Assembly (NCBI GenBank): GCA_021731365.1
Contig: JAKFXL010000025.1
Coordinates: forward strand, 57,428-121,427
Direction: 5' to 3'
DNA: 64,000 bases
Origin: Gammaproteobacteria bacterium
GTDB lineage: Bacteria; Pseudomonadota; Gammaproteobacteria; Tenderiales; Tenderiaceae
Both the position numbers and the translations under genes were made by a program. Position 1 is the stretch's first letter; each line of letters starts with the position of its first letter. Shown one piece after another: positions 9,196-18,005 of the stretch. The notes under the pieces are model-generated. The model was not told the DNA's origin, searched no databases, and worked only from the letters and a program-made list of their open reading frames with translations.

Positions 9196-9959
9196 AGATA
9201 ATAACTGTATGTTTAATGCTGATTGCATCAATGTCTGCATTTGCAGAGGATGGACGTCAATTAATGGAGCGCTCTGAAGAAACCACTAAGAGTTTGACAG
9301 AGAAATCTTTATTTCAGATGGATATTTTTGACCAAGATAAAAAACTTGTTCAGTCGCGTGATATGGAGTTTTTTTATAAACATGGGGCAGACAAAGAGGT
9401 CTCTCTTATAAAATTTATATCACCTCCTATTTTACAAGGTACTGGGTTGTTAATTGAAGATAGGAATAAGGAGGTTAATGATATTTGGCTGTACTTGCCA
9501 GCAACGCGTAAATTGAGACGAATATCGGGTAGTGAAAAAACAAACTGGTTTATGGGGACAGAGTTTACGCATGAGGATTTTGAGGACTATAAAATTAATT
9601 TATACAAATTTAGTCTTGTAAAAGAAGCTGCGTGTGGTGATAGCCGTTGTATTGTTGTTTTGGCGGAGCCTGATAATAATCATGAGCGTGAAGCATCTGG
9701 ATATTCTAAAAAACTGTACTACATTGACATATCTTCTCAATACCCGGCCGCTATCGAATACTTTGACCATTCTGGGGGATTGATAAAGAGGTTGACAACC
9801 AGTGGCATAAGAAAAGAGGGCGATTATTGGAGGCCACAAGTGATTACGATGGAAAATATGGTTAATAAAAGAGTGACGCAATTAACCATAAAAGAGCGTG
9901 TATTGGACATTACTCTTGACGATTATTACGTCTCTTCTCGTTATTTACGTGCCGATTAA
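9192..9959 (+). CDS. LolA-like outer membrane lipoprotein-sorting protein
   Basis: A 255-residue periplasmic protein with a signal peptide (MKIITVCLMLIASMSAFA) and the LolA-like fold of family PF17131. Typical features are the strand pair VQSRDMEFFYK, the FISPPILQGTGLLI stretch, NDIWLYLPATRKLRRI, and the GSEKTNWFMGTEFTHEDFED region. Proteins of this family are found with RND or FtsX exporters and an outer membrane barrel, and are thought to carry lipidic cargo across the periplasm. The start overlaps the permease stop (ATGA at 9192-9195). The cargo is not known; the family name does not prove that lipoproteins are moved. Confidence 0.82.
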   Translation: MKIITVCLMLIASMSAFAEDGRQLMERSEETTKSLTEKSLFQMDIFDQDKKLVQSRDMEFFYKHGADKEVSLIKFISPPILQGTGLLIEDRNKEVNDIWLYLPATRKLRRISGSEKTNWFMGTEFTHEDFEDYKINLYKFSLVKEAACGDSRCIVVLAEPDNNHEREASGYSKKLYYIDISSQYPAAIEYFDHSGGLIKRLTTSGIRKEGDYWRPQVITMENMVNKRVTQLTIKERVLDITLDDYYVSSRYLRAD

Positions 9960-11123
9960 ATGTTTTTTAAGTTTTTGGTTATATTTATTGCAGTATATGC
10001 AACACACGCTTTTTCTTCAGAGGCTAATATTGAGATACACACGGGCCTTGACTATTATCCTAGTGCCAAAGAAAATGAGGTGGCAGGGCGTGGTGATTTG
10101 CGTCTGAACTGGAAGGATAATCTACTTAGAGGCCGTGCCTATATTGGTATACGTGCAGAAATAATAGATACTCCCTGGGGGCAAAGCTCAGAAATAGAAC
10201 TACGCGAGGCTTATTTAACCTGGCAGATTGATCAAAGTACATTACGTATTGGCCGCCAACAGATTGCTTGGGGGAGGGCAGATGCTTTTCGCTTGTTAGA
10301 CACTGTTAATCCATTGCGATACCCGGATGCTTTTTATATGGTTGCAGAAGATGCACGAATCCCGTTATGGATGGTGCAATGGGATGGGCAAGTGAGTGTG
10401 TGGGAGTGGCAGCTATTTGCTGGACCTGACCGACGCCTCAATGCTATCGATCCGAGTTTTCCACTATTGCAACCCGCCTTTCATCACTCATTGGAAACCC
10501 CTAAGGGCAGATCAAAGCGTGGGGTTGCTGGGGCACGTCTGAGCCGTCAGATGGGGGAGCTGGATATTGGTTTGTATTGGCTAAATGGTTGGAATCATGA
10601 ACCGTTATGGAAACCGCTTTCAGATAGTGATTTTGAAATGGGTAGTGCACGACGATATTTATGGGGGGCAAGTGCTGATTGGCCCGCAGGGCCGGGGATT
10701 ATTCGTGCTGAATGGGTACATAGCGAAACGGATACGTTTAATACGGATTTTTCATACATACCACAACGCCAAGAGCAGGCACTTGTTGGATTTGATTGGG
10801 GGTACGGGCATCTTTTTTTTAGTCCACAACTCTATTGGGAGGCTACTACACCTGGTTCGTATAATACGACAAATCATTCCCAGCGCTATATCTCATTGTT
10901 AACACAATATAAGTTTTTACAGGATCGTGGGAATATACGTCTCTTCTGGTGGCATCAAATAGGTGGTGATGAAGAGTGGTTATCCCTTAAATTAGGTTAT
11001 GAGTGGGGTAAGAATCTTGAATTGCGTACGGGGGTAGATTGGTTTTATGTAAACAGTAACTCAGATCTTTCTGCATTTGATGAGCTAGATCGGATAAAAT
11101 TGGAAGCGGTGTGGCGATTCTAG
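9960..11123 (+). CDS. DUF1302-like outer membrane beta-barrel protein
   Basis: A 387-residue predicted outer membrane barrel with a signal peptide (MFFKFLVIFIAVYATHAFS). Alternating polar and aromatic strands run to a final segment ending LEAVWRF, with the C-terminal Phe typical of BAM substrates. The stretch LRIGRQQIAWGRADAFRLLD, followed by VNPLRYPDAFYM, matches the conserved core of DUF1302-type porin-like proteins. It begins directly after the stop of the LolA-like gene (TAAATG), so the ATPase, permease, carrier and barrel genes form one coupled block that could span the envelope. It is the last gene of the cluster. Confidence 0.75.
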   Translation: MFFKFLVIFIAVYATHAFSSEANIEIHTGLDYYPSAKENEVAGRGDLRLNWKDNLLRGRAYIGIRAEIIDTPWGQSSEIELREAYLTWQIDQSTLRIGRQQIAWGRADAFRLLDTVNPLRYPDAFYMVAEDARIPLWMVQWDGQVSVWEWQLFAGPDRRLNAIDPSFPLLQPAFHHSLETPKGRSKRGVAGARLSRQMGELDIGLYWLNGWNHEPLWKPLSDSDFEMGSARRYLWGASADWPAGPGIIRAEWVHSETDTFNTDFSYIPQRQEQALVGFDWGYGHLFFSPQLYWEATTPGSYNTTNHSQRYISLLTQYKFLQDRGNIRLFWWHQIGGDEEWLSLKLGYEWGKNLELRTGVDWFYVNSNSDLSAFDELDRIKLEAVWRF

Positions 11124-11152
11124 AATGAGGGGGTTGTTTAAATAGTCGCAGC

Positions 11153-11947
11153 TCATTTGATGGTCCCTAAATTTTTTTGTTGAAGAAGTGCTGTTAAAGA
11201 GACTATTTGAGTACGATTTCGTGCTCCTACTTTTTGGGATAAACGAGATACCTGATTTCTCACTGTGTACGGGCTTGTGCCTAAGTTTCGGGCAATCTCC
11301 TTATTTGTCTTTCCCTCGGCAAGACAGTTGACTATCTCTATCTCTCTTGCTGATAGTGGCGATATTAATTCTGGTATAGATTGGGAGGTTCGCAATTGAT
11401 CATATGCAATCAGTTTTTCTTCTGCAGTCACACCCTTCTGAGACAGCTGTTCTAATGTTTGTGCTAAAGCAGGCATAATATCCTGAAGAAACTGTTTGTC
11501 AGTATTATTACAAGATCGCTGATGGGTGCTGAGAATGATAAATATAACATGGAGCTCATCTGTGCTGTGCCCATGAACCATAAAACTTCGTTTGTTAATG
11601 TCAGTATTACTATTGCGCAAACTCCCAATACATCCACATGGGCCTAGATCCAACAGACAGACCTGCCGCATCACTCTCCAGATAGATAGCAGTGAATTAC
11701 AGTCCGTGATTAAACGTGTATGTGTATTATGAAGTTCGCCCTGCTGCAAAAAAATATCGCTAACCTCGATGCTATTACCACTTAAATACGCCTTGCCAAT
11801 AACAGAGAAATCATATGGAAAGAAATTTCCAACGTGGTGATTAAATATACCACTAATATCACCCAGGGCATTAACCCTTACTGATAGAGGCAACTCAACA
11901 TCCATATAACCCATAGATGGTGCCAGTTTCTTGATATGTGATGACAT
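11153..11947 (-). CDS. LuxR-family regulator, EpsA-like N-terminal domain
   Basis: A 264-residue DNA-binding regulator. The C-terminal part is a GerE/LuxR helix-turn-helix (LSAREIEIVNCLAEGKTNKEIARNLGTS, then VRNQVSRLSQKVGARNR). The N-terminal 190 residues resemble the sensory domain of EpsA-type LuxR proteins, with the pattern HVGNFFPYDFSVIGKAYLSG; it does not look like an acyl-homoserine-lactone domain or a response-regulator receiver. It lies tail-to-tail with the twelve-gene cluster, 30 bases from its end, and is the obvious candidate for its regulator. The signal is unknown. The upstream region 11948-12132 is AT-rich and probably contains its promoter. Confidence 0.8.
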   Translation of the reverse strand: MSSHIKKLAPSMGYMDVELPLSVRVNALGDISGIFNHHVGNFFPYDFSVIGKAYLSGNSIEVSDIFLQQGELHNTHTRLITDCNSLLSIWRVMRQVCLLDLGPCGCIGSLRNSNTDINKRSFMVHGHSTDELHVIFIILSTHQRSCNNTDKQFLQDIMPALAQTLEQLSQKGVTAEEKLIAYDQLRTSQSIPELISPLSAREIEIVNCLAEGKTNKEIARNLGTSPYTVRNQVSRLSQKVGARNRTQIVSLTALLQQKNLGTIK

Positions 11948-12132
11948 AAATACTCCCCTTCAATGACTATCTATCTTTATTCTGCCCCAATGGGAGTTCT
12001 AAAAAAAGGTAATAATTTACTATAAAATCACAAGTTATTACCTTAAATAGCTACCAAAAAGACAATAGACAACCGTTTCTGTATGGGTAGTTTTATCGGG
12101 ATGACGCAGTTCTCCTTACTGACACTACAGGG

Positions 12133-13869
12133 TTAAGGTGTAATAGTCACTGTATGTAACAGCTTATTAAAACCACTTGCCGCCTCCCAAACCCCATTGT
12201 TTGCAAGCCTGATTGAATAAGCAGGCAAGTTCTTCAGTGTTGTTGCAGGGTCAGGCAAGTTGAGCAGCAGCGAGTAATCACCCGCAGGTATATTGGCCGG
12301 AAGTGTGATGGCATGGCTTAGACTTACTGTAGTGCTTGCCAACCATAAACGTGGGTCAACGGGGAGTGGGAATCGATATAAAGCACCTGTTGATGTATTA
12401 CGCAGTATTAATTCCACATTACGTGCATTGAATGGAGCAGCAAATCCTATGTTTTGTAGTGATAGGGTAAAGGGCAGCGAGCCGCCAATTTTTGTTGTTG
12501 TAGGAAACGTGCCACTCTTTAATTCAAATCGGTAACCTATACGTCGTTTTATTTCAGTTAAACACCCGCCTGTTTGCCAGCTGTTCAGCACTCCCACATT
12601 ATAATCCGTGTTTAAATATGACCAGTGGAATCTGGCAAGTTCATCCATCGCCGTGGCACATTCGGAGCGGGGTGGATTAACTGCACAGCTTTCGCCCCCT
12701 ATAGGTAAGTACTGTGTCTCGGCAGCCAGATATGGGTATTCAACAGCAATATTCTGATATGTTCCAAAGTCTGTGGCGCTTGCTAAAAAGCAGTCGTTAT
12801 GATGGCCAATGCGGGCATTGGCAGAACCATTGTAAGCTTGGCTGGCTGTTATTGCTGTTGTCCCATACATAGTGCGTTTAATCGTTGGGGTACGCAATTG
12901 GATCATACGTGATGCAGGCAATACCGAGAGTAATTTGTCAGCAACTAGTTTACGGTTAAGCCAGTCGGCCGCTGATACATTGCCCTCGTTGCCAAAGTTC
13001 TGCGTGTAATACCATTCACCCCACGCCCCAATCATTCCTGCTTGTACAACATTGATGACATCGCTATTGCTTTGAAAGATAGGGGTCAGTTGGTTGAGAT
13101 GGTCTAAGACACGGCTAAGTGGTGCATCATTACCACTCGTCTGGGATGTATAAGCAAAACGCAAAATAACCTTTAAGCCCGCAGTGCGGACCGTATTTAA
13201 CTGGGATTGCAGTCGATCCAATGTGGCCTGGCTGATCAGGCTGTTTTGAAAGCCATCAAGATAAAACACGCACATAACCAGTGAGATGGCCTCATTGGTA
13301 CGATAGTTTTTTAAGGTGTTCAGATCAAATAGATCTTTATCACAGTCTCCAGTATGGTGATAAAAACCACGTTCAGGATTTATAAACAAGGTGTTATCTG
13401 CTGCGTAAGAGACCGTTGTATTGCCGCTATATATATGTGTTATTTTGGCTGACGTATCCAATGGCGACTCTGTCTGAAATAGTAGGTCAGCATCATTTGG
13501 CTGCGCGGACTCACCAATATCAGCACGTAAAACAGTCCATTTTGCAGTATTACTGGTATTTGAATAACTGACAGATTTAATAAACTGCCAGTTCCAACCC
13601 CCTCCAGCGTGTTTATATAAACTCCCGTTTTCAATTAGAAAATTGGCACCAATTGTACCCACTCGAAATCCTGTCCCTGCATTACGGTCAGTATCAATAT
13701 AAGCCCGCTTGTAGGTGGGGGCTCCGCTATAGGTGTAACTATAATAAATCTGTGTGCTGTTATTGGTTACTTGTGTATTGGTGATTGCAGCTGCGAGTGG
13801 TGTACTAAACAGTATTGAGGTGGCTAAGGTAAACAGCCACGCCGCTAATGTTGGTTTTGAACGAGGCAT
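12133..13869 (-). CDS. Secreted DUF4832/DUF4874 protein, glycosidase-like
   Basis: A secreted protein of about 578 residues. The start at 13869 is chosen because GGAG lies 7 bases upstream and it opens a clean signal peptide (MPRSKPTLAAWLFTLATSIL, cleavage after PLAAA). Residues ~30-160 are a beta-rich N-terminal module. NPERGFYHHTG opens the DUF4874 TIM-barrel-like domain, which continues through LKVILRFAYT and GMIGAWGEWYYT (a glycosidase-like Glu at the end of a strand). DUF4832 follows to the C-terminus, with a beta-sandwich ending in GDYSLLLNLPDP. Activity is not established for the family; a carbohydrate-active role is inferred. It stands alone, without neighbours of related function. 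Confidence 0.75.
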   Translation of the reverse strand: MPRSKPTLAAWLFTLATSILFSTPLAAAITNTQVTNNSTQIYYSYTYSGAPTYKRAYIDTDRNAGTGFRVGTIGANFLIENGSLYKHAGGGWNWQFIKSVSYSNTSNTAKWTVLRADIGESAQPNDADLLFQTESPLDTSAKITHIYSGNTTVSYAADNTLFINPERGFYHHTGDCDKDLFDLNTLKNYRTNEAISLVMCVFYLDGFQNSLISQATLDRLQSQLNTVRTAGLKVILRFAYTSQTSGNDAPLSRVLDHLNQLTPIFQSNSDVINVVQAGMIGAWGEWYYTQNFGNEGNVSAADWLNRKLVADKLLSVLPASRMIQLRTPTIKRTMYGTTAITASQAYNGSANARIGHHNDCFLASATDFGTYQNIAVEYPYLAAETQYLPIGGESCAVNPPRSECATAMDELARFHWSYLNTDYNVGVLNSWQTGGCLTEIKRRIGYRFELKSGTFPTTTKIGGSLPFTLSLQNIGFAAPFNARNVELILRNTSTGALYRFPLPVDPRLWLASTTVSLSHAITLPANIPAGDYSLLLNLPDPATTLKNLPAYSIRLANNGVWEAASGFNKLLHTVTITP

Positions 13870-14287
13870 TATTGGCTCCATTAACGTTTTCCATAACAAA
13901 AATGAGCGATGACGAGACAATGTGCACTCTTGGCCCCACCAACATTTTTTGTAACTAACAGATTTTCCAGATGGCAGAACTATAGTAATACTTATCGAGA
14001 TATGCAACGGCTACTGGCGAGGCTGTTTTCATATTTAGGGGGTAAATATAAGGTCAGAATGGCTTTTCTACTAAAGCATTGAGTATTACCTCTTCACCAT
14101 TTGTTAGTGCAACAGCAAAAAGATCCAACAAACGAGGGCTTGTTTTATCGAACCGCATTGGCCGTCTTACTTACGGCAACACGTCCCTTGAGAGCGCTGA
14201 ACGGGCTGACAGTTGCTTTTAATCGAAATCTAGTAGCATTTGCAACATATTCTGCTACTATTGATAGATTGAGAGAGGAGTATCGCC
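13870..14287. other. Non-coding region upstream of DUF4832 gene and toxin-antitoxin pair
   Basis: No convincing gene. It holds the leader of the DUF4832 gene on one side and the promoter region of the toxin-antitoxin operon on the other. Two inverted repeats are visible: ATATTTA/TAAATAT with a G-rich 5-base spacer at about 14031-14049, and TAGTAGCA/TGCTACTA at 14231-14260. A 66-codon open frame at 14101-14301 overlaps the antitoxin start and has no ribosome-binding site or family resemblance. Confidence 0.6.
14231..14260. promoter_or_regulatory. Inverted repeat, candidate Xre autoregulatory operator
   Basis: Perfect 8-base arms TAGTAGCA and TGCTACTA separated by 14 bases, 28 bases upstream of the antitoxin ATG. 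Type II antitoxins of the Xre/MbcA class bind such palindromes in their own promoter. That the site is the operator is inferred from position and symmetry only. Confidence 0.5.
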
Positions 14288-14683
14288 ATGAATACACCTA
14301 GCGCAGTACTGAATGGGCAAGAGCAGGATCGGGGCGCTTTAGCACGAATGGTAACCCGCCTGTTTGAACATTGGGGGCTTAGTAGTGAGGACCAGCTAGC
14401 CATGCTGGGGTTGTCTGTCAGCAACCGGGCGGCCTTAAGCCGCTATCGCAAAGGCGAGCCACTGGCCGTCAATCGCGACCTGTTGGAACGTGTTGGCCAT
14501 CTATTGGCCATTCATAAGAGCTTGCGGCTGATTTTTCCTCAGGATCGCGATCTAGCCTATGGCTGGATGAGCCAGCGTAACCGCGCCTTCGAAGGAAGAA
14601 CACCCGTAGAAGCGATACGGGAGTGGGGGTTTACCGGCGTACTAATGGTAAGAGCCTACCTGGATCGGCATAGGGGCAACTAA
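14288..14683 (+). CDS. Xre/MbcA/ParS-family antitoxin
   Basis: A 131-residue antitoxin of the RES-Xre toxin-antitoxin class. An N-terminal Xre-like helix-turn-helix occupies about residues 25-75 ([13 protein letters not shown], then [11 protein letters not shown]). A C-terminal DUF2384 toxin-binding domain ends in the characteristic [26 protein letters not shown]. It should neutralise the RES protein encoded 5 bases downstream and repress its own operon. A strong ribosome-binding site (GAGAGGAG) precedes the ATG. An inverted repeat upstream is a likely operator. Confidence 0.88.
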   Translation: MNTPSAVLNGQEQDRGALARMVTRLFEHWGLSSEDQLAMLGLSVSNRAALSRYRKGEPLAVNRDLLERVGHLLAIHKSLRLIFPQDRDLAYGWMSQRNRAFEGRTPVEAIREWGFTGVLMVRAYLDRHRGN

Positions 14684-14688
14684 ATCTA

Positions 14689-15405
14689 ATGGATGGCTTT
14701 TTTGCAGGGTTGCCGTTGGCCGATGTGCACCAGGAGCTGGTGCGAAATATCAAGTCAATACGGGTGTCACAAGACCTGTTTGATGATCTATCTGAGGCTC
14801 CCGGCGACTGGGCAGTGGCTCAACACCACGAAATGGCCACCAAACCCCATAGCTACCTCTCACCCATAGTCAGTATTGATCGTCCCTTTGAAGAGGCGGA
14901 CTGGTTTAATGCCATTGAGTTTCCTTTTAAACACTGGATGGCCAGCCGTTTCTGTGATGGCAGCTTTGGTATCTGGTATGGTGCAGATAGTGTTGCAACG
15001 TCCGTACATGAAACAGTCCACCATTGGCATGACGGAATGCTTGCAGATGCTGGATATGACCAGCTCCTGGCTCAGGGTAAGCGTCAGGAAATAGTGAGCG
15101 AACGTAAAGTTTACTGGGTACGGTGTGATGCAGCGCTGGTTGACCTTCGCCGGCGGGGGGATTCATTCCCCGAATTGACCAATCCCGACAGCCATCTATT
15201 TGGCCAATCGATTGGGGCACGTTTAAAACGGGAAGGGCATCCAGGATTAATAGCCCGTTCGGCGCGTTGTGAAGGTGAGAACTACGGCGTGCTCAACTCG
15301 GCGGTCCTGTCCAGTCCTCAGGTCTGCTGCTTTTTAACCTACCGGCTCACTGCCACAGGTATCAAGGTGGAGCGAGAGGTAGGGCAATCGTGGATGACGT
15401 TGTAA
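14689..15405 (+). CDS. RES-domain toxin (NAD+ phosphorylase family)
   Basis: A 238-residue RES-domain protein. The domain core is visible as FCDGSFGIWYGADSVATSVHETVHHW, containing the conserved Arg-less Tyr/Glu core of the longer RES subgroup, and later NPDSHLFGQSIGARLKREGHPGLIARSARCEGENYGVLN, with the conserved Ser/Arg near the end. RES toxins such as MbcT and Res cleave NAD+ and stop growth. The gene follows its antitoxin by 5 bases, and no frameshift is seen, so the module looks intact. Confidence 0.87.
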   Translation: MDGFFAGLPLADVHQELVRNIKSIRVSQDLFDDLSEAPGDWAVAQHHEMATKPHSYLSPIVSIDRPFEEADWFNAIEFPFKHWMASRFCDGSFGIWYGADSVATSVHETVHHWHDGMLADAGYDQLLAQGKRQEIVSERKVYWVRCDAALVDLRRRGDSFPELTNPDSHLFGQSIGARLKREGHPGLIARSARCEGENYGVLNSAVLSSPQVCCFLTYRLTATGIKVEREVGQSWMTL

Positions 15406-15460
15406 ACGTCAACTACATGTTTTAATAACCATCATCCATAACATCAAAAAGGAAAGCCCC

Positions 15461-16003
15461 ATGCTAAACCGAAGACTCTCAAAAATTGTAATATTCGCAT
15501 CTGCGCTCTTGCTGATTACCGCCTGTGCCCACCATACTGGCGGCCACCACATCTCACAAAATATCAGCCAGCTGGAGATTAGCAATCTTAGCCATCCAGA
15601 ACATAATGTTTATGCCAGCGGTCAACCCACAAAAGCACAGTTTGATGCATTGGCTAAATCAGGGATAAAACACGTGATTAACCTACGTCCTGCCGCAGAA
15701 CTGGATTGGAATGAGGCCGAGTATGTTGAGGCGTTGGGAATGGCATATCACTCGATCCCCGTCGCAGGTGCGGCTGATGTAACCGTTGAAAATGCCACAA
15801 AACTGGCCAAACTTCTGGGTGAAACGGGAACAGACAAAACATTAGTACACTGCTCCAGCAGTAACCGGGTTGGGGCGCTGGTAGCTCTGAGTGAGAACGT
15901 TATCAATGGTAAAACCGCTGAAGAATCTATCACCAAAGGCAAGCTTTGGGGGTTGTTAAGTCTGGAGCCAACCGTGAGAGAGCGAATATCTGATCGTCAG
16001 TAA
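15461..16003 (+). CDS. Lipoprotein with protein tyrosine phosphatase-like domain
   Basis: A 180-residue predicted lipoprotein; the lipobox is LLLITACAH with the acylated Cys near residue 22. The rest is a compact dual-specificity phosphatase fold of the BLH-like group: VYASGQPTKAQFDALAKSG, then HVINLRP, then the P-loop HCSSSNRVG (CX5R). The general acid Asp is not obvious. Members of this family sit beside varied genes, including sulfide-detoxification genes; here the neighbours are a toxin-antitoxin pair and a cytochrome, so no pathway is indicated. A ribosome-binding site (AAAGGAAAG) is present. Confidence 0.72.
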   Translation: MLNRRLSKIVIFASALLLITACAHHTGGHHISQNISQLEISNLSHPEHNVYASGQPTKAQFDALAKSGIKHVINLRPAAELDWNEAEYVEALGMAYHSIPVAGAADVTVENATKLAKLLGETGTDKTLVHCSSSNRVGALVALSENVINGKTAEESITKGKLWGLLSLEPTVRERISDRQ

Positions 16004-16004
16004 T

Positions 16005-16043
16005 CAAAAAGCCCGAACCCAGCACACTGCTGTTGTTCGGGCT
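16005..16043 (-). terminator. Rho-independent terminator for cytochrome c gene
   Basis: Perfect 9-base stem AGCCCGAAC (16010-16018) / GTTCGGGCT (16035-16043), followed on the minus strand by a run of five U. It lies 40 bases beyond the stop of the minus-strand cytochrome gene; the plus-strand side lacks a T run. Confidence 0.75.
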
Positions 16044-16083
16044 TGGGTTGCCAAAGCTGCTTAACAGTTTTTGGCTATCCTGT

Positions 16084-16404
16084 TTATAAGGCCAGGATGA
16101 AATCAACCAGCTTTTCAATGTCGGCATCCGCCACACGGGGCGAGTAGGGGGGCATAGGTACACCACCAGTAACGGCTGTCCAGTTGCCTTTGCCACCGCC
16201 CTTAACCTTTGCAATTAGTGCATCACGCCCCGTTGAGTCACCCTTGTATTTGGCAGCGACATCTTTCCAGCCGGGTCCTACAACCTTAGCATCAACACTA
16301 TGACACGCCAGGCAACCACTCTTTTTAGCCAGTTCCAGATCAGCCATAGCAGGGGCAGCGATAATGGCAGAGGCCAGGGCAACAACAGCAACAAATGCTT
16401 TCAT
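16084..16404 (-). CDS. Periplasmic c551/c552-type monohaem cytochrome c
   Basis: A 106-residue class I cytochrome c with a signal peptide (MKAFVAVVALASAIIAAPAMA). The haem-attachment motif CLACH is in GCLACHSVDAKVVGPGW, the arrangement of Pseudomonas-type c551. The axial Met is in GGVPMPPYSPRV, and the C-terminal helix DADIEKLVDFILAL packs on the haem. It is a soluble electron carrier for terminal oxidases or nitrite reductase. A strong ribosome-binding site (GAGGAG) precedes the start. It is monocistronic, with its own terminator. Confidence 0.92.
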   Translation of the reverse strand: MKAFVAVVALASAIIAAPAMADLELAKKSGCLACHSVDAKVVGPGWKDVAAKYKGDSTGRDALIAKVKGGGKGNWTAVTGGVPMPPYSPRVADADIEKLVDFILAL

Positions 16405-16694
16405 ATTTAGTTCTCCTCATTACTTAATGTAATCAACCCTCGTGGGTTGGTGCCTATTTAGGCTCCCCCCGTACAACACTTTAAGAGAGAGTACTGCTTA
16501 CTCAACTATTACATTAGACCTGCGAGACTGAATCTATCCTGAACATCTATTTTGTTTACAGTTATTTACATCACTGTCCGACACCTAAATAGACCATGCG
16601 GGTTTCTAGCAGCCGTGCGCTAAGGTAGAATTGCAGTTATATAGTGGATTAGAGCATGCTCAGCCACGGTTTTAGATCAACATACGAGAACAAA

Positions 16695-18005
16695 ATGAAG
16701 CCCACCAAACCATCCGATATTGATCCCATACGTCCTGTACTAAAGTCCACAAAACTGGCCAATGTCTGTTATGACATTCGTGGCCCAGTTATGGAACGTG
16801 CAAAACAGATGGAGGAGAATGGTCAACGCATCATCAAACTCAATATAGGCAACCTGGCCCCCTTTGGTTTTGAGGCCCCCGAAGAGATTCAGCAAGATGT
16901 CATCCACAACATGCCAAACTCATCCGGCTACTCCGACTCCAAGGGCATGTTCGCCGCACGCAAAGCCATCATGCACTACGCCCAGCAGAAAAATATCGCC
17001 AAAGTCGGCATGGAAGATATATTTATTGGCAACGGTGCATCAGAACTGATTGTCATGGTCATGCAGGGGTTGCTTAATACCGGCGATGAGGTACTCATTC
17101 CAGCACCAGACTACCCCCTTTGGACCGCAGCAGTGACCCTTGCGGGTGGCACGCCACGTCACTATCTCTGTGATGAAAAAAACGACTGGATGCCCGATCT
17201 GGATGACATTCGTAGCAAAGTCACACCCAACACCCGGGCCATCGTCATTATCAACCCTAATAACCCTACCGGGGCACTCTACTCAGATGAACTATTAAAA
17301 GAGATCATTAATATTGCGCGGCAAAACCAACTCATCATCTATGCCGATGAGATCTACGACAAAATGTTATACGACGGTGCCACACACACCTCCATCGCCT
17401 CACTGGCCGATGATGTCTTATTTGTCACCCTAAACGGACTCTCTAAAAATTACCGCGCCTGCGGTTATCGTGCCGGCTGGATGATTGTTTCAGGAGACAA
17501 ACTTCACGCACAAGACTACATCGATGGTCTGGCAATCCTTGCATCCATGCGCCTCTGTTCCAACGTGCCAGGGCAATTTGCCATTCAAACCGCACTCGGT
17601 GGCTATCAAAGCATCAACGACCTGGTGGCCCCCAACGGACGATTAACCAAACAACGTGACCTCGCCTATAAACTACTAACGGCGATACCAGGTGTCACCT
17701 GCGTAAAACCAAAGGCATCGCTCTACCTGTTTCCGCGCCTTGATCCTGTTATGTACCCCATCAAAAATGATCAGGAGTTCATTTTGGAACTACTGGAAGT
17801 TGAAAAAGTACTCGTGGTGCAAGGCAGTGGCTTTAACTGGCCATACCCGGATCATCTACGCATCGTATTTCTGCCCAACATGGATGACCTGGAAGAGGCC
17901 ATTGGGCGCATAGCCCGCTTTTTGGAAAATTACCGCAAGCACCATGCAAAGCAAAATACTAAAGATTTAGGGCACCAAATCAACATCAGCGATCAAAGCA
18001 AATAA
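16695..18005 (+). CDS. alaA: Alanine/valine aminotransferase AlaA
   Basis: A class I PLP aminotransferase very close to E. coli AlaA (YfbQ) along its length. Shared blocks include LANVCYDIRGPV at the N-terminus, KLNIGNLAPFGFEAP, FIGNGASELIVMVMQ, PAPDYPLWTAAVTLAGG, INPNNPTGALYS, the PLP-Lys region LNGLSKNYRACGYRAGW and LASMRLCSNVPGQFAIQTALGGYQS. It transfers amino groups between glutamate and pyruvate to make alanine. The ATG at 16695 gives the E. coli-like N-terminus; an upstream in-frame ATG at 16656 would add 13 residues. There are about 25 extra polar residues at the C-terminus. It is monocistronic. Confidence 0.92.
   Translation: MKPTKPSDIDPIRPVLKSTKLANVCYDIRGPVMERAKQMEENGQRIIKLNIGNLAPFGFEAPEEIQQDVIHNMPNSSGYSDSKGMFAARKAIMHYAQQKNIAKVGMEDIFIGNGASELIVMVMQGLLNTGDEVLIPAPDYPLWTAAVTLAGGTPRHYLCDEKNDWMPDLDDIRSKVTPNTRAIVIINPNNPTGALYSDELLKEIINIARQNQLIIYADEIYDKMLYDGATHTSIASLADDVLFVTLNGLSKNYRACGYRAGWMIVSGDKLHAQDYIDGLAILASMRLCSNVPGQFAIQTALGGYQSINDLVAPNGRLTKQRDLAYKLLTAIPGVTCVKPKASLYLFPRLDPVMYPIKNDQEFILELLEVEKVLVVQGSGFNWPYPDHLRIVFLPNMDDLEEAIGRIARFLENYRKHHAKQNTKDLGHQINISDQSK

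Noticed and set aside
14101..14301. A 66-codon frame before the antitoxin gene
   Set aside because: It overlaps the antitoxin start and the inverted repeat, and has no ribosome-binding site.
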